The notes under the pieces: generated by a model | What the model saw: the letters and a program-made list of their open reading frames with translations, nothing else | Databases searched by the model: none | Told to the model about the DNA's origin: nothing | Translations under genes and position numbers: made by a program | Source: Erinaceus europaeus | Taxonomy: Eukaryota > Chordata > Mammalia > Eulipotyphla > Erinaceidae | Assembly: GCF_950295315.1 (NCBI RefSeq) | Contig: NC_080175.1 | Location: 89,552,161-89,616,160 of the forward strand | Direction: 5' to 3' | DNA: 64,000 nt | Part shown: in pieces, positions 20,345 through 31,902 of the stretch | Layout: each line of letters opens with the position of its first letter | How positions within the stretch are numbered: the first letter of the stretch is position 1

Positions 20345-20735
20345 TTGTATCTGATTGAAGCAAGAAAGCTTTCAGTTTCTCCCAGTGAACATCATAGAGT
20401 CTTCAAAGACCATACAATTAAAAAAGATAAAGGAATATCAGAGATACAGACTGAGCAGTAATCAATCTACCACTCTTTATAAATATGATAGTATACATAG
20501 AAAATGTAATGATTGCAGCAGAACACTTCTGGAAACTGATCAGTTTACCCAAAGAGAAAACTAGAAGAAATCCAGAAATTGGAAAAAAAAGAAATCAGTA
20601 TTTAGGAATAAACGGAACAAAGGAAATCAAAGACATGTACACTGGAAACTATGAGTCACTACTAAAGAAAAAAGAAGAAACCAAGAATTGGAAAGATAAC
20701 CCATTACAAGTATTTGGAAGAATTACATAACTAGA
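20345..20735 (+). pseudogene. Old L1 ORF2 fragment with internal deletions
   Basis: Parts of the RT region can be read in two frames: ATGATAGTATACATAGAAAA (MIVYIE, just after the lost FADD), then YLGINGTKEIKDMYTGNYES and LKKKEETKNWKDNPL, which line up with [20 protein letters not shown] in copy 1. Sequence between these blocks is missing or decayed. It has neither 5' nor 3' ends and is non-functional. Confidence 0.8.
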
Positions 20736-20776
20736 TAGACCACCTTATCCAGAGCAAAATACAGAGTCAGTATAAT

Positions 20777-20980
20777 TTTTATTCTCTTTTTATTTACTTA
20801 TTGGATAGAGACAGCCAGAAATTAAGAGGAAGGGGGTAATAAAGAGGGAGTAAGACCACTGTTTCATTACTCACAAAGCTTTCCCCCTGAATGTGGAGAC
20901 CAGGAACTAGAACCCAAGTCCTCATGCATTATAACTTGTGGCACACTCAACCAGGTGCACTGCCACCTGGTACCTCAAGC
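20777..20980 (-). mobile_element. Short hedgehog-type SINE (second family)
   Basis: The + strand shows TTATTGGATAGAGACAGCC, GAAATTAAGAGGAAGGGGG, CTCACAAAGCTTTCCCCCTG, CAACCAGGTGCACTGCCACC: a complete reversed copy with head at the right end. Confidence 0.88.
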
Positions 20981-21271
20981 ATATCTATTCTTAAATAAAA
21001 TACATCTTGTCCCCTTATCTTAACAAAAACAAGTAGAACAAAAAAAATTAATTTCAAACTTGCAAAACCTACTTCAAATTTGATTTTGGATACTGAGAAT
21101 TTCTGTACCAGAATGGGGTGACAATTATTATAAAGCCTTTTAACTGTATATATATTCCTTTTCTGTGTATGTTGAATTATACTGAATTTACTCTAAATAC
21201 CTTACATAGATATGAAAATATAGGAGTAATTTAGTTTCCACAATGTATTCAGTCACATTCATGCTGTAGGC

Positions 21272-21296
21272 TCATATATATATATATATATATATA
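21272..21296. repeat. (TA)n microsatellite
   Basis: Alternating TA within CTCATATATATATA. Confidence 0.95.
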
Positions 21297-21366
21297 TGTG
21301 AGTTATGTTACTCTCTTTCGTGTATTTCAAAATAGAAAAAATATAATTTATGATATGGATACAATT

Positions 21367-21399
21367 CTTCTTCTAGCGTTTGCCCTTCTTCCATAGCCT
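21367..21399 (-). mobile_element. Very short Vingi-like 3' end
   Basis: CTTCTTCTAGCGTTTGCCC then TTCTTCCATAGCC repeats the last 33 bases of the element at 3456 almost exactly (GGGCAAACGCTAGAAGAAG on the minus strand, coding KKGKR-stop). It is either an extreme 5' truncation or the 3' end of a non-autonomous derivative. Confidence 0.6.
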
Positions 21400-23042
21400 A
21401 AATGCAGATACTAATATATACAAGGCCATCATATTATTTTTGACAGGGTTGCACTCATATAGTACCAAGCTTTACCTCAAAATTATGTTTGAGAGAATAG
21501 TTTTACTTCTATAGACTTTCTAGGCCCTTTTAGGCCTGACAATTATATTTACGTCAGTGACTTTGTTGTATAACCCACAAATAACTATCACTTTAGGAAA
21601 GTATTTATAAATGCTCCAGTATCAGCCAATGAATGTTGCTTTACGTTCAGAATAAATAAACAATTGCTTTTATGAAGAAAGGATACTTTGTGTAAGCTCT
21701 CTCTTTATTAATCTTCAGACGATCAGAAAAATTTGAAAGCAGATCCCATTATATTTCTAACAGCTTCTGTGGATGCTATCATTTAATTCCAATACAAACA
21801 CAATTTTAATAGATATAGAGTCAAAATTCAAGTAATGAGAATCTTGGCCTGTACATCATAATTCCTCAAGGCCATGATTCAGAATATATTATTTGTCTGT
21901 ATTACTATGGCACAAAGTCTCTTACACTGCACATTCACAATAGCTATGCCTGGCTGTGGTGTATAGGTAGGACTGCTGGTTGCCTGGGGCAGCAAAATAT
22001 TAGAAGAGCAAAGTGTTTTGTGACTGTTTATTATGTGAGTGATTACTTGTTAGAAGGAGGAGACATTTTTCATATTGCCTGGAGCAGTAAAAATCCTCAA
22101 GTTGACATTAGTCTTATTCCTTTAGTAAGAAACACAAGTCACACAATGCTGAAGAGAACATTTCAATTTCACATTAACTGTTAGTCTATATAGGTTATGC
22201 TTTTGGGTCTTCCCAAAACTAACTACATTTCAAGTTAGATGATTATTTAACATAATAAGAATTATTACTTTAAAATAGGCACATCCATAATGTCTCTAAA
22301 CTGTCACATGACTTAAAGTTGACTGATAGTATCTTGGAAACTGCTCTCACATGCTGCAAAACTTAAATTGTAACATGAACTTAAAGTTTATACCTAAAGG
22401 TGCTGTCCACAGGCTATGTTTGAGGCTGATTTCTATGTATTTTTTAATGTTAGACTTAATCTTCATACTCATGATTTATCTGAACAGAACAGTGCCCAGA
22501 ATTGTTAAGTACATTGAAACATGCTGATTCATCAGCTGGAGAAAAAAAAAAAAATCACTGGCATCAAGACCTGTTTCAAATGACAGAAAATAACGGCAAG
22601 TGAATGAGTTCTGATTACTACCTTGAAACTAAAAGAGCACTTTTCTACAAAAACAAAATGATTAGGCCAGAAATGTTCTCTAGAATAGTTTATAGTAAGA
22701 GAAAAATGCCTTAGTTCATGAAATAAATGTAAAAGGAAAGTCATGTTCACACCTTAACTCTCTTAATGTAAAGTGAATTAAAAAGCTCCTAAGGAGGTCT
22801 ATCACTGAAGTGTCTAGGCTCAAATAAATCAAATATTTCTGAAACGTACTGAGAAGATCATACTGAAAAAGGAATTTGCTAAATACACATTTAGCTTTAC
22901 TCTTCGATTTACTATATATATTAGTTATAATTATAAATTACATATATATATTTGCTATAAATATAAATATTTTAATGCATTAATGCCAGAATTACTAACT
23001 GAAATCATTAGAAATACTTTTACTTTTTAATTGTCTATTTGA

Positions 23043-23369
23043 GGGGGTTGCGTGGTAGCACAGTGGGTTAAGCGCACATGGCAGAAAGTACAAGGACCAG
23101 CGTAAGGATCTGGTTTGAGCCCCCGTCCCCCCACCTCCAGCGGGGGTCGCTTCATGGGCAGTAAAGCAGTCCTGCAGGTGTCTGTCTTTCTTTCCCCCTG
23201 TCTCTCCTCCTCTCTCGATTTCTCTCTGTCCTATCCAACAAAAACAACAGCAATGACAATAATAACAATAATGACAACAAGTGCAACAAAATGGGGATAA
23301 TGGCCTCCAGGAGCAGTGGATTTGTAGTGCAGGCACTGAGCCCCAGAGATAGCCCAGGAAGCCAAAAAA
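23043..23369 (+). mobile_element. ERI-type SINE, long form, with TSD
   Basis: Head GGGGGTTGCGTGGTAGCAC and GGGTTAAGCGCACATGGC, B-box-like GGTTTGAGCCC, pyrimidine tract, AACAATAATGACAACAAG, extension GGCCTCCAGGAGCAGTGGAT to CCCAGGAAGCC, short A run. TSD: AATTGTCTATTTGA (23029-23042) and AATTGTCATTTGA (23370-23382). Confidence 0.93.
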
Positions 23370-23382
23370 AATTGTCATTTGA

Positions 23383-24478
23383 CATCCACCAAAGAGTTAA
23401 AGTGCTACCTATTTGGTCAGTAATGAAGAAAATAAAGTGTACATATATATATGTGTATATGTATATAATTGTTTTAGTCAGAACCAAATAATAGATATGT
23501 TCACCTGTCAAGGAGGAGGAATAAATAATAGCAATGGAAGTTTTTTCTTAAATATGCAGAATAAAGAACTGATGAGAAGCTTTATAACATTTGATATAAA
23601 AAGTAAACAACACTGAAGAAAACCACTGAAATCCCACCTAAGACAAATGCTTTCCTGACTGTAGATTCTATTTCTGAGTACCGTGAAAGTGTTGATAGAC
23701 AATCAATTCTGCCAGTCAACATGGAAGAGATTGCTGATAGATTTTATTGTCTTAGACTCAGGGACATCGTTTTCAAAAAACTTCTCTCAAGACTGAAATT
23801 CTTGACATGTAATAAAAGTTACAGGATCACAGAAGACTACAGAGAGCCCTGTCACTACAGAACAATTGCTACAGACCAATCCATAGGATCAGGTCAAGGA
23901 TTTGTGAAATTTTTACACAAGATGAAATGTTGAGTTCTAAAAGTATTAGTGTATATAACTGAGAAACTTTACCTTCGGCTCAAAGTACATTTATGCTTGT
24001 GTTAAGGTAGAAATCAAAGTGCTGAATTTCATTTGTCAGTATCATTTCATTTAAAACTACCACAATTAATGGCACATTGTGACAAGAGAGAGCATATGCT
24101 GGTATTTGAGAGAAAAATAAATATGAGATAATACATTAAAATTGACTAAGAATCAAGGAAAAACTTATACACTGTCATTGAGAAGGTAAATTGGTAAGTC
24201 ATTATGGCAAGAAATATAAAGATTCCTCAAAAACATCAAAAATAGAAGTTTATAAACTCCAGTTATTCCCACTACTGAGTAATTGCTTAAATAATACAAA
24301 AATATTAGTTCAAAGAAACATATGCACCCCATTTTTATTGTAACATTCTTCACAGTACTCAGGAACTGGTAAAAAATGACTTCATAGTAATTCACAAATG
24401 AAAAAAACCTCTACATTGTATCTTCTACAGTCAGTGATATTACACATTCTAAATAACACAGAAAAAAAGTGCTACATG

Positions 24479-24514
<36 letters not shown>

Positions 24515-24914
24515 CATATAGTGTAGTACATGTTATATATATGCAATAAATCCAAATTAGTATATATTGAGCAAAAGAGTAAATAAAAACATTTGGCAAA
24601 ACAAAAAATATCTAATTACAGATAAATGAAAAATATATATATGCAATTATTCCTCTAGTCCTGACAATGTTCTGAATAGTACTAGATAACTAAGATATGA
24701 TAAACATAAACTGATATTATGTATTACAGTTATTAATTATATATTTATGCATTATTTTATAAGAAATAATTAACTGGAGATGCAGACTGAGATAATGAAT
24801 CTCAAATTAAAACAAACAAACAACAGATATCTAGATTTTTCCATACAGAAGCTGATAGAGTGAGCAAAGCACTGGACCTTCAAGCTCCTAAGTTCAGTCC
24901 CTGGTAGCAGAAGT
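23383..24914. other. AT-rich sequence, possible SINE head at 24843-24912
   Basis: No gene. (TA)n at 24478-24540. AGAAGCTGATAGAGTGAGC with TAAGTTCAGTCCCTGGTAG at 24848-24905 looks like a third-family SINE head. Confidence 0.4.
24478..24540. repeat. (TA)n microsatellite
   Basis: A long ATATAT run interrupted by a TACATATAGTGTAGTACATG unit. Confidence 0.95.
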
Positions 24915-25700
24915 GGCTTCACCCCTGTGAGAATGTCAGACATCAGAATGAATAGCAACAACAAATGCTTGGGAGTCTGTGGGGTCAAAGGAACCCTCCT
25001 GCACAGCTGGTGGGAATGTAAATTGGTCCAACCATTGTGGAGAGCAGTCTGAAGAGCTCTCAGAAGGCTAGACATGGACCTACACTATCACCCTAAAATT
25101 CTTCTCCTGGGAATATATCCTAAGCAATCAAACTCATTAAAAAGATGGGTGAGGGAGTCGGGGTGGTGGCACAGCGGGTTAAGCACATGTGGTGCAAAGC
25201 ACAAGGACCCTTGTAAGGATCCTGTTTCCAGCCCCAGGCTCCCCATCACAGGCAGTGAGACAGGTCTGCAGCTGTCTATCTTTCTCTCTCCCTCTCTGTC
25301 TTCCCCTCCTCTCTCCATTTCTCTCTGTCCTGTCCAACAACAACAACATCAATAACAACAATAATAACTACAACAATGAAAAACAAGGGCAACAAAAAGG
25401 GAAAATAAATATAAAATTTTTTTTAAAAAAGAAAGATGGGTGTATACCTATGCACATAGCAGCACAATTTGTAATAGCTAAAACTTGGATATAACCCAGG
25501 TGTCCAACTTGGGTTGGCTGAGTAAATTGTAGTATATATAGAAAACTACAAAACAGATTGCCACTCAGCTACTAAGAATGATGAATTCACCTTCTTCACC
25601 TAGGGATTTGATAGTTGTTCAGAAAATCAAGAAATTTTACACATGTATCAACAACTGTATTCACTGTTTAATCAACCCACCCAATATAATAATAAATTAA
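24915..25700 (+). mobile_element. 5'-truncated L1 3' end, split by a SINE
   Basis: 24920-25151 matches the ORF2 end (GGTGGGAATGTAAATTGGTC, GAGAGCAGTCTGAAGAGCTC, GGCTAGACATGGACCT). It resumes at 25443 with TATACCTATGCACATAGCAG and CACAATTTGTAATAGCTAAA. The 3' end (25625-25700) is a different, short UTR: GTATCAACAACTGTATTCAC and AATAATAAATTAAAAG. It has no intact frame. Confidence 0.88.
25152..25431 (+). mobile_element. ERI-type SINE, short-ended form, nested in L1
   Basis: Head GGAGTCGGGGTGGTGGCACA, GGGTTAAGCACATGTGGTGC, decayed B box (GTTTCCAGCCCC), pyrimidine tract, CAACAACATCAATAACAAC, AAATAAATATAAAA end. The TSD AAAGATGGGTG is at 25141-25151 and 25432-25442, inside L1 ORF2 sequence. Confidence 0.95.
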
Positions 25701-26307
25701 AAGTTAAAGATATATATTCTGTTTAATATTTAAAGAAATAATATATCACCTCTTTTTATGTCTGGTAATAATATATTTAAATAATCAGGTAAATACTAAC
25801 AGTTGTTTACATCATCATAATGCTTGTCAGAGTTAAGTTTAATGATCGAGTATTATGCAAGTTTTCTTCATACTTCAGTCACAATTTCAGATACTCCTAG
25901 GTTCACATAGCTTCTGACCAGTTATGCATGGATTTGAAAGTCTGTATTGACTTCTTCAGGTTCAATAAATCATTAGATCAGGAAAGTAATTATGATTATG
26001 ACTGAAATCTTAGTGTATCAAAAGGAAATAAATAAATACCAAAGAAAGAGACATGGGTAGGAAAACTAAAGGAGGCCTTTAGAAGAAAACATTACACTTT
26101 ACTAGGACATTTGTTCCCCTATCAGAACACTGAGATGTAACAATATACAATTATTGCCCACCAAGGACATACATATAAGCTCAGGAGTCTAGAGGTTCTG
26201 TTGGGGATTCATTACTAAACATCAGAGTCTTTATTGCCACACAGAGGACTGAACTCAATTTTCAGTATCCTTGCATGTCTCAAGCACCGTTAAGTCCAAA
26301 GTTTTGG
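25701..26307. other. Non-coding sequence, nothing recognised
   Basis: No gene or nameable repeat. Confidence 0.4.
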
Positions 26308-26345
26308 GAGCCAGGTGGTGGCGCACCTGGTTGAGTTCATATGTT
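26308..26345 (+). mobile_element. SINE head only (3'-truncated)
   Basis: GGGAGCCAGGTGGTGGCGC followed by ACCTGGTTGAGTTCATATG covers only the A-box half of a SINE head. The next sequence is unrelated and there is no A tail. Confidence 0.6.
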
Positions 26346-26845
26346 ACCATAAATTCAAAGTATTCAGCAGGTGGTTCATCTTCTTAACATGGTTCACCTT
26401 TTTAATCGTAATCATCCTTTTAGTATCTGTCCCCCATGAGTCAATTATCTCATTAGTGTAAACTTTCTCAAGTGTTGTGGTCCAGTGAGGTTCAATATGA
26501 TAATGAAAACATGCTTTTCTCTCTGAAAATTGCAAAGGTAACTTTTAGGAGCCATGAGTAAAGGTCACCCAAGATCTTTATCCTCCATAAACTAAATGGA
26601 GAAAACAGCACTTTTCATACAGATGGTATAAACAAAAGGGTTAATGACTGTTCTTACAGAGGCCTTAGAGAGTTGATATCTGACATGACCCTTACTATAA
26701 GTGAAAATAATGCAAACTTTTTTTTGTTTATAAATTAAAAGTATTTAAAACAGAGATTTAATATTAACATGTGAGTGAATAATAGGAGAAAACAGAGAAA
26801 GAATAATGAAAAGTGTGTGTATGTGGAAAGAAAAATATTACTCTG

Positions 26846-26968
26846 GTATGGGAGATGGTACAGTGGGTAAATATTGGACTCTCAGGCAGGAAGTTCTGAG
26901 TTCTGTCCCTGGCAGCACATGTACCAGAGTGATGTCTGGTTCTTTCTCCCAGTCTCCTATCTTTCTCA

Positions 26969-27011
<43 letters not shown>

Positions 27012-27015
27012 AATC
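26846..27015 (+). mobile_element. Third-family SINE with (AAAT)n tail
   Basis: Head TATGGGAGATGGTACAGTGG, GGACTCTCAGGCAGGAAG, GAGTTCTGTCCCTGGCAGC, C/T tract, then about 11 AAAT units (26968-27012). Confidence 0.8.
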
Positions 27016-27024
27016 TTTTTAAAA

Positions 27025-27809
27025 AGAAGGAAAATGTTACTTGATTCACTCAGAGAAAAATATTGGTGAAAAGTTAATTTCTAAACCATAGCATAATTTT
27101 GAAATAACTCAAAGATCTGTTATATTTCTACATTAAAATACCATTAAATTGTTTTAAAATAAATATCTCATCTTTTCCTCTTCTGACTGTTCGCTAAGAT
27201 GTTTACTTTTCCTTCCTTTTCGCTGCCTTTTACTTTCCAAATTTTGCTTTTCTGCACACCTGTCTTGTTTCTTCCTTTTGTTAAACAAATCTTCAAATCA
27301 CAAAAGCAGCTGCTAAAATGCAAATGGATAAAATGTTCCAGGCAGGTGTTTTTATTTATACTACTAGAGTACTGAGTGGGTAAAGAAGGAGAAAAAAATG
27401 CCACCTTGTATCCTAGATGCAATGATGTTACGTAATGTGTAATGCTACTTTCAATTTGAAAGAAATTGCCCAGCTCTTATGCAGTGGGTCCTTTTGAAAT
27501 TGTGATTATGAAGAAGAGATTTTGCTCACAATTACTTCATTACACAGGGAAGATTTGTTACAGGAAATTTAATAGTTGTCATGAATTTATTTAGGTAGTC
27601 ATTTATCCTTATGAAATAATACTGCTTATTACAAATGTTTACATCAAATTTGCTATCTAATTTACCCGGAATTTTCTATCATTGAGCTGAAGATTTCCAT
27701 AGAATGAATATTTAAACATGTGATAGCAATACTGGGAAAATTATTTTAAAGATAGTCATAAGCGTTGGAATGTCAAACAAATTAAATTCAGTCTTTGTAC
27801 ATTAAGAAT
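27025..27809. other. Non-coding sequence, nothing recognised
   Basis: A minus-strand frame of 84 codons (27168-27422) has no domain I know. Confidence 0.4.
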
Positions 27810-27817
27810 AAGAACAA

Positions 27818-28123
27818 AGGGGAGCTGGGTGATAGTGCAGCAGGTTAAGAGCACATGGTGCAAAGCCCAAGGGCTGGCATAAGGATCCCAGTTTGAGTCC
27901 CAGGCTTCCCACCTATAGGGGGTCACTTCGCAAGCAGTGAAGCAGGTTTGCAGGGGTCTGTCTTTCTCTCCTCCTCTCTGTCTTCCCCACCTCTTTCCAT
28001 TTCTCTCTTTCCTATCTAACAACAATCACAGCAAACTTAACAAGGGCAACAAAATGGGAGAAATGGCCTCCAGGAGCAGTGGATTTGTAGTGCAGGCACC
28101 GAGCCCCAGCGATAACCCTGGAA

Positions 28124-28176
<53 letters not shown>

Positions 28177-28180
28177 TATA
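27818..28180 (+). mobile_element. ERI-type SINE, long form, with (AAT)n tail
   Basis: Head GGGGAGCTGGGTGATAGTGC, B-box-like GTTTGAGTCCC, pyrimidine tract, GGCCTCCAGGAGCAGTGGAT to AACCCTGGAAG, then an AAT array. TSD AAGAACAA at 27810-27817 and 28181-28188. Confidence 0.93.
28123..28175 (+). repeat. (AAT)n in SINE tail
   Basis: About 17 AAT units that replace the usual A run. Confidence 0.95.
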
Positions 28181-28208
28181 AAGAACAATGATGTGATCTA
28201 TTATATTT

Positions 28209-28498
28209 TTTATTTTTTTAATATTTATTTATTTCCTTTTGTTGCCCTTGTTTTATTGTTGTAGTTATTACTGTTATTGTTATTGATGTCATCATTGTTG
28301 GATAGGACTGAGAGAAATGGAGAGAGGAGAGGAATACAGAGAAGGGGAGAGAAAGGTAGACACCTGCAGACCTGCTTCACTGTCTGTGAAGTGATTCCCC
28401 TACAGATGGGGAGCCCGGGGCTTGAACCAGCATCCTTATGCTGACCCTTGAGCTTTGCGCCCGGTGTGCTTAACCCACTGCACTACCGCCCGACTCTC
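28209..28498 (-). mobile_element. ERI-type SINE, short-ended form, with TSD
   Basis: The + strand runs from TTTTTTAATATTTATTTATT through GGATAGGACTGAGAGAAATG to the reversed head CCACTGCACTACCGCCCGAC. TSD TCTATTATATTT (28197-28208) and TCTATTGTATTT (28499-28510). Confidence 0.94.
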
Positions 28499-28635
28499 TC
28501 TATTGTATTTCTCTATGTACTAGTATTTCCTCTATTGTCTCACCATCTGTTCACCTCCTTTGCTGACTTAGGTAAAAATAAGATGGTATCAGTGTTCAGT
28601 CTTTCACCTGAGCTTTGTTAAGTAATGGTAGTATA

Positions 28636-28815
28636 TTTTTTCTTTATTTACTTTTGAGAGAGCAGAGAAAGATTGAGTACAAAAGGGAGGCATAAGTTCA
28701 TGGGGGGGGGGAGACTCAGCACTGCATCACTGCTCATGAACCCCCCCCCCACCTCCTTGCTGAGTACTGGGTGCTTGAACCCGGCTCTACCAGGAGCGCC
28801 ACCACCTAGTCCTGA
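28636..28815 (-). mobile_element. Short hedgehog-type SINE with G and C runs
   Basis: TTTATTTACTTTTGAGAGAGC, CACTGCATCACTGCTCATGA, GGTGCTTGAACCC, CGCCACCACCTAGTCC: reversed second-family copy. A nine-base G run (28702-28710) and a ten-base C run (28740-28749) are odd for the family. Confidence 0.8.
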
Positions 28816-28819
28816 GACA

Positions 28820-30039
28820 CATTTTTCTTTCTCCTCTGTGATTGCATTCTCTCATTTCATTGACCTCAATGCGATCAGCACATCCATTTCTGTATTACAA
28901 CCTCTGACTCAGATTTCAGATTCAGTATTGTATTTACTGTTTCCTTCTTGGTATTTCTATGGTGAAGAAAATACAGCAATATCATCTTCACATATGCAAA
29001 GCTAAATGTTTTGAAATTTTATTTTGCTCAATATTATTTCTTCTTTATGATTCCCATCTCAGAAAGGAAGGTGTTAGTTGAGTGGCTGGATGTATATTAA
29101 GAGATATTCAGATTTAAAATATTGATTAAATTAATGAATACCTAGAAAATGATTCTATTATCCAAAGGTTAATGTCATGACATCAATACTTAAAAAGTGA
29201 TTTTGTTGTTGTTGTTGTTGTTGTTACTTGCTATAGGATCAAAATAGTTTTTCCAGAAGTCAAATAGGATACCCACCATTTTGGGGTTTAGTTTGTGTTG
29301 TTGACTGCAGTATTTCACATGAAATGGTAAAGGTAATTTCTACTCTTCTTTTTCATCATTCATACTGGTGGGTAAATGGCTTACAGTGAAGTTGTTTACA
29401 CACTGAGTACCATCTACCATCTCCTCATGAAATTTCTCTGTTGAATATCCTCACATGCAACTTAGGTAGCTTTCCTTTATTATGCCACAGAGCCCAAGGC
29501 TCTTATTATCCCCATTCCCCCCTCTTTCCCAGGAGTCCTTTGGGTGAAATACACCCCACACAGCCCAAGATTTGCTGTGAGTTTCTCTCTAAGTTCTTAT
29601 TTCTCAAGTTCTTTATTTCACTCATCATGTGAATTTTGTAGTTTCAATATAAACATTTTAGTAATCAAATACTCATGATACATAAATAAGGAAAAAAAAA
29701 TTTCCATTCCATTATAGTGGAGTTAATAGACTTTGGAACTGGATAAATATTGCTTTGAAATTATCTTCATCTTAGGAGTCATTTTAGCTCACACAGGTAA
29801 CTATGTTTCTGAACCTCATTTTTCCTCCTTCCAGAATTGAAATGATTGCTATTACCTCATAGTTGGATTGAAAGGTACGATAACATTCCAATAAATAATT
29901 TAAAAATAATAATTTTATAGCTAAAAGAAAATATAGTCCATTGAATTTCTGGAACTTCAAACAAACAATAGAAAAAAATACATTCTAGGAAAAGAACCTC
30001 TAAGTAAAATATCCTGTATCAAGAGTTGGCTACATAGTT
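28820..30039. other. Non-coding sequence with a (TTG)n run
   Basis: (TTG)n at 29203-29226. No gene and no nameable transposon. Confidence 0.4.
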
Positions 30040-30240
30040 TCCTTTTCATATTTATTTGTTTATTTCTTTCATTTACTGGATAGAGACAGAGAGAAACAGA
30101 GGTGCAAGGGGGAGAGAGAGGGGGAGAGAAAGATGCCTCATTGTTCATGAGGGTCACTCACCCATATGGAGACCGGGGGCTGGAACCTAGGTCCTTGTCA
30201 TGGCAACCTGTGTGCTCAGCTGAGTACACCACCAGCCCCA
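30040..30240 (-). mobile_element. Short hedgehog-type SINE (second family)
   Basis: TTTACTGGATAGAGACAGAG, CCTCATTGTTCATGAGGG, GAGACCGGGGGCTGGAACC, reversed head at 30205-30238. Confidence 0.82.
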
Positions 30241-30371
30241 GTTGCATGTTTTCCAGTGACATTACACTTTGCAGATTTGTTCACAGAAATCGTGAAGCTA
30301 ACCTACCAAACTCCGAAGAATACCTTATAGAAATTACACAGCAAATGGAATCAAAACCGTCATTGTTCTTT

Positions 30372-30582
30372 TCTTTCCTTTTTTTCTTTTTTACTTATTT
30401 TGGATTGAGACTATGTGAAATTGAAAGAGAAAAGGATGAGAGAGAGGGAGAGATAATGTGGAGCACTGCTTCACTGTCCCATGCAGTTTACCTCCTATAG
30501 GTGGGGACCATGAGTTTGAACCCTGGTCCTTATATACTGTTATCTGGGAGCTCCATCATGTGTACTACCACCTGGCCTTCAA
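30372..30582 (-). mobile_element. Short hedgehog-type SINE (second family)
   Basis: CTTATTTTGGATTGAGACTA, GAGCACTGCTTCACTGTCC, GTGGGGACCATGAGTTTGAA, GTGTACTACCACCTGGCC. Diverged. Confidence 0.78.
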
Positions 30583-30654
30583 GAACCAAAATAATTCTAA
30601 GAATTTTAAATGGTATTTTACCAAAGTGAAAAATTTGAGGATGCCTGAGGGTTT

Positions 30655-31147
30655 TTCAAACTTTATTTTATGTTATAGGATAGAGAGAAATTGAGAGGGA
30701 AGAGGAGAGAGAAACAAAGAGATGCTTGCAGCAATGCTTAGCCACGCAGGAAGGTTCTCTGCCCAGTTAGGGAGCAGGGGTTGAAGCTGGTCTTCACACT
30801 CAGTAACACATGGATTTTTTTCTTTTTTTATATTTATTTTTTTTATTTATTCCCTTTTGTTTCCCTTGTTGTTTTATTGTTGTAGTTATTATTGTTGTTG
30901 TCGTTGTTGGATAGGACAGAGAGAAATGGAGAGAGGAGGGGAAGACAGAGAGGAGGAGAGAAAGATAGACACCTGCAGACCTGCTTCACCGCCTATGAAG
31001 CGACTCCCCTGCAGGTGGGGAGCCGGGGTTCGAACCAGGATCCTTATGCAGGTCCTTGTGCTTTGCGCCACCTGCGCTTAACCTGCTGCGCTACAGCCCG
31101 ACTCCCCGACACATGGATTTTTAACAAGGTGCTCCACACTTGGTCCT
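30655..31147 (-). mobile_element. Short hedgehog-type SINE split by a younger SINE
   Basis: Left part 30655-30805 (AGGATAGAGAGAAATTGAGA, GGGAGCAGGGGTTGAAGC). The right part resumes after the insertion with AACAAGGTGCTCCACACTTG. It is the older of the nested pair. Confidence 0.8.
30820..31108 (-). mobile_element. ERI-type SINE, short-ended form, young, with perfect TSD
   Basis: Reversed copy close to the family consensus: GGATAGGACAGAGAGAAATG, ATAGACACCTGCAGACCTGC, GGAGCCGGGGTTCGAACC, CTGCGCTACAGCCCGACTCC. The perfect 14-bp TSD ACACATGGATTTTT lies at 30806-30819 and 31109-31122. Low divergence and a perfect TSD indicate a recent insertion into the older SINE. Confidence 0.96.
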
Positions 31148-31397
31148 GGGTCCCTGAGATTTTCGTAATTGAATGTTTGGCAATGTGTCAAGTTTTGTGG
31201 GAGTCGATAAAAATATATGTTATAGAGTGTCGCCTGTCCAGAAAATTTAATTCATAGTAATTGAGAAACATTAAATATTTATACAAGCTATACAGGTATT
31301 CTAAACACACCATGTCTGTGTCAACTGTACTCTCGCTATTATCTTAAGAAAAGGAGACTGTAATAAGTAAGTTACACAATGGTTATATATAATTTTC

Positions 31398-31640
31398 AAA
31401 TTTATTTTCATTAGTTATATAATATTGATTTAGAAAATTATGAGATAACAGAGGTATAATTCCACACCTTTCCCACCAGCAGAGATCTGTGTCCCCATTC
31501 CCTCCACTGGAAACTACAGTATTTCTGTCAAGGACATAGATATGGGGTGACTATTATAACTATCTATTCATATTTCTATATAATTGCCCATTTTCTATGG
31601 TATTTAATCTTCTATATACATTTATTTAGGTATCTACATA
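31398..31640 (-). mobile_element. L1 3' end, inverted
   Basis: Same 3' UTR end as 2627-2865: ATTGATTTAGAAAATTATGA, CCCATTCCCTCCACTGGAAA, GACATAGATATGGGGTGAC. Confidence 0.75.
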
Positions 31641-31689
31641 TAAGCTAATATTTTCACAATTTGCTTGGTTGAACTTTTAAAAATTATTT

Positions 31690-31902
31690 TTATTATCGTT
31701 TTTTATTTATTGGATAGAGACAGCTAGAAATTGAGAGGAAGGGGGAGATAGTGAGACAGAAAGACAGAGAGACACCTGCAGCACCTGCTTCACCACTTGT
31801 GCTTTGTCCCTGCAGATGGGGACCAGGGGCTTGAACCTGGGTCCTTTGCTCACAGTAACACATGTGCTCAACCAGGTGAGCCAACACCCGCCCCCACCTT
31901 TT
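31690..31902 (-). mobile_element. Short hedgehog-type SINE (second family)
   Basis: TTTATTGGATAGAGACAGCT, CACCTGCTTCACCACTTGTG, GGGGACCAGGGGCTTGAACC, CAACCAGGTGAGCCAACACC. Confidence 0.9.

Larger units (their letters stand above)
20981..23028. other. Non-coding sequence with minor repeats
   Basis: No gene seen. It contains (TA)n at 21272-21296, a tiny Vingi end (21367-21399), and at 21940-22110 a segment (GCCTGGGGCAGCAAAAT) that may be an old DNA transposon or SINE relic I cannot name. A 72-codon frame at 22532-22750 (minus) is unremarkable. Confidence 0.4.
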
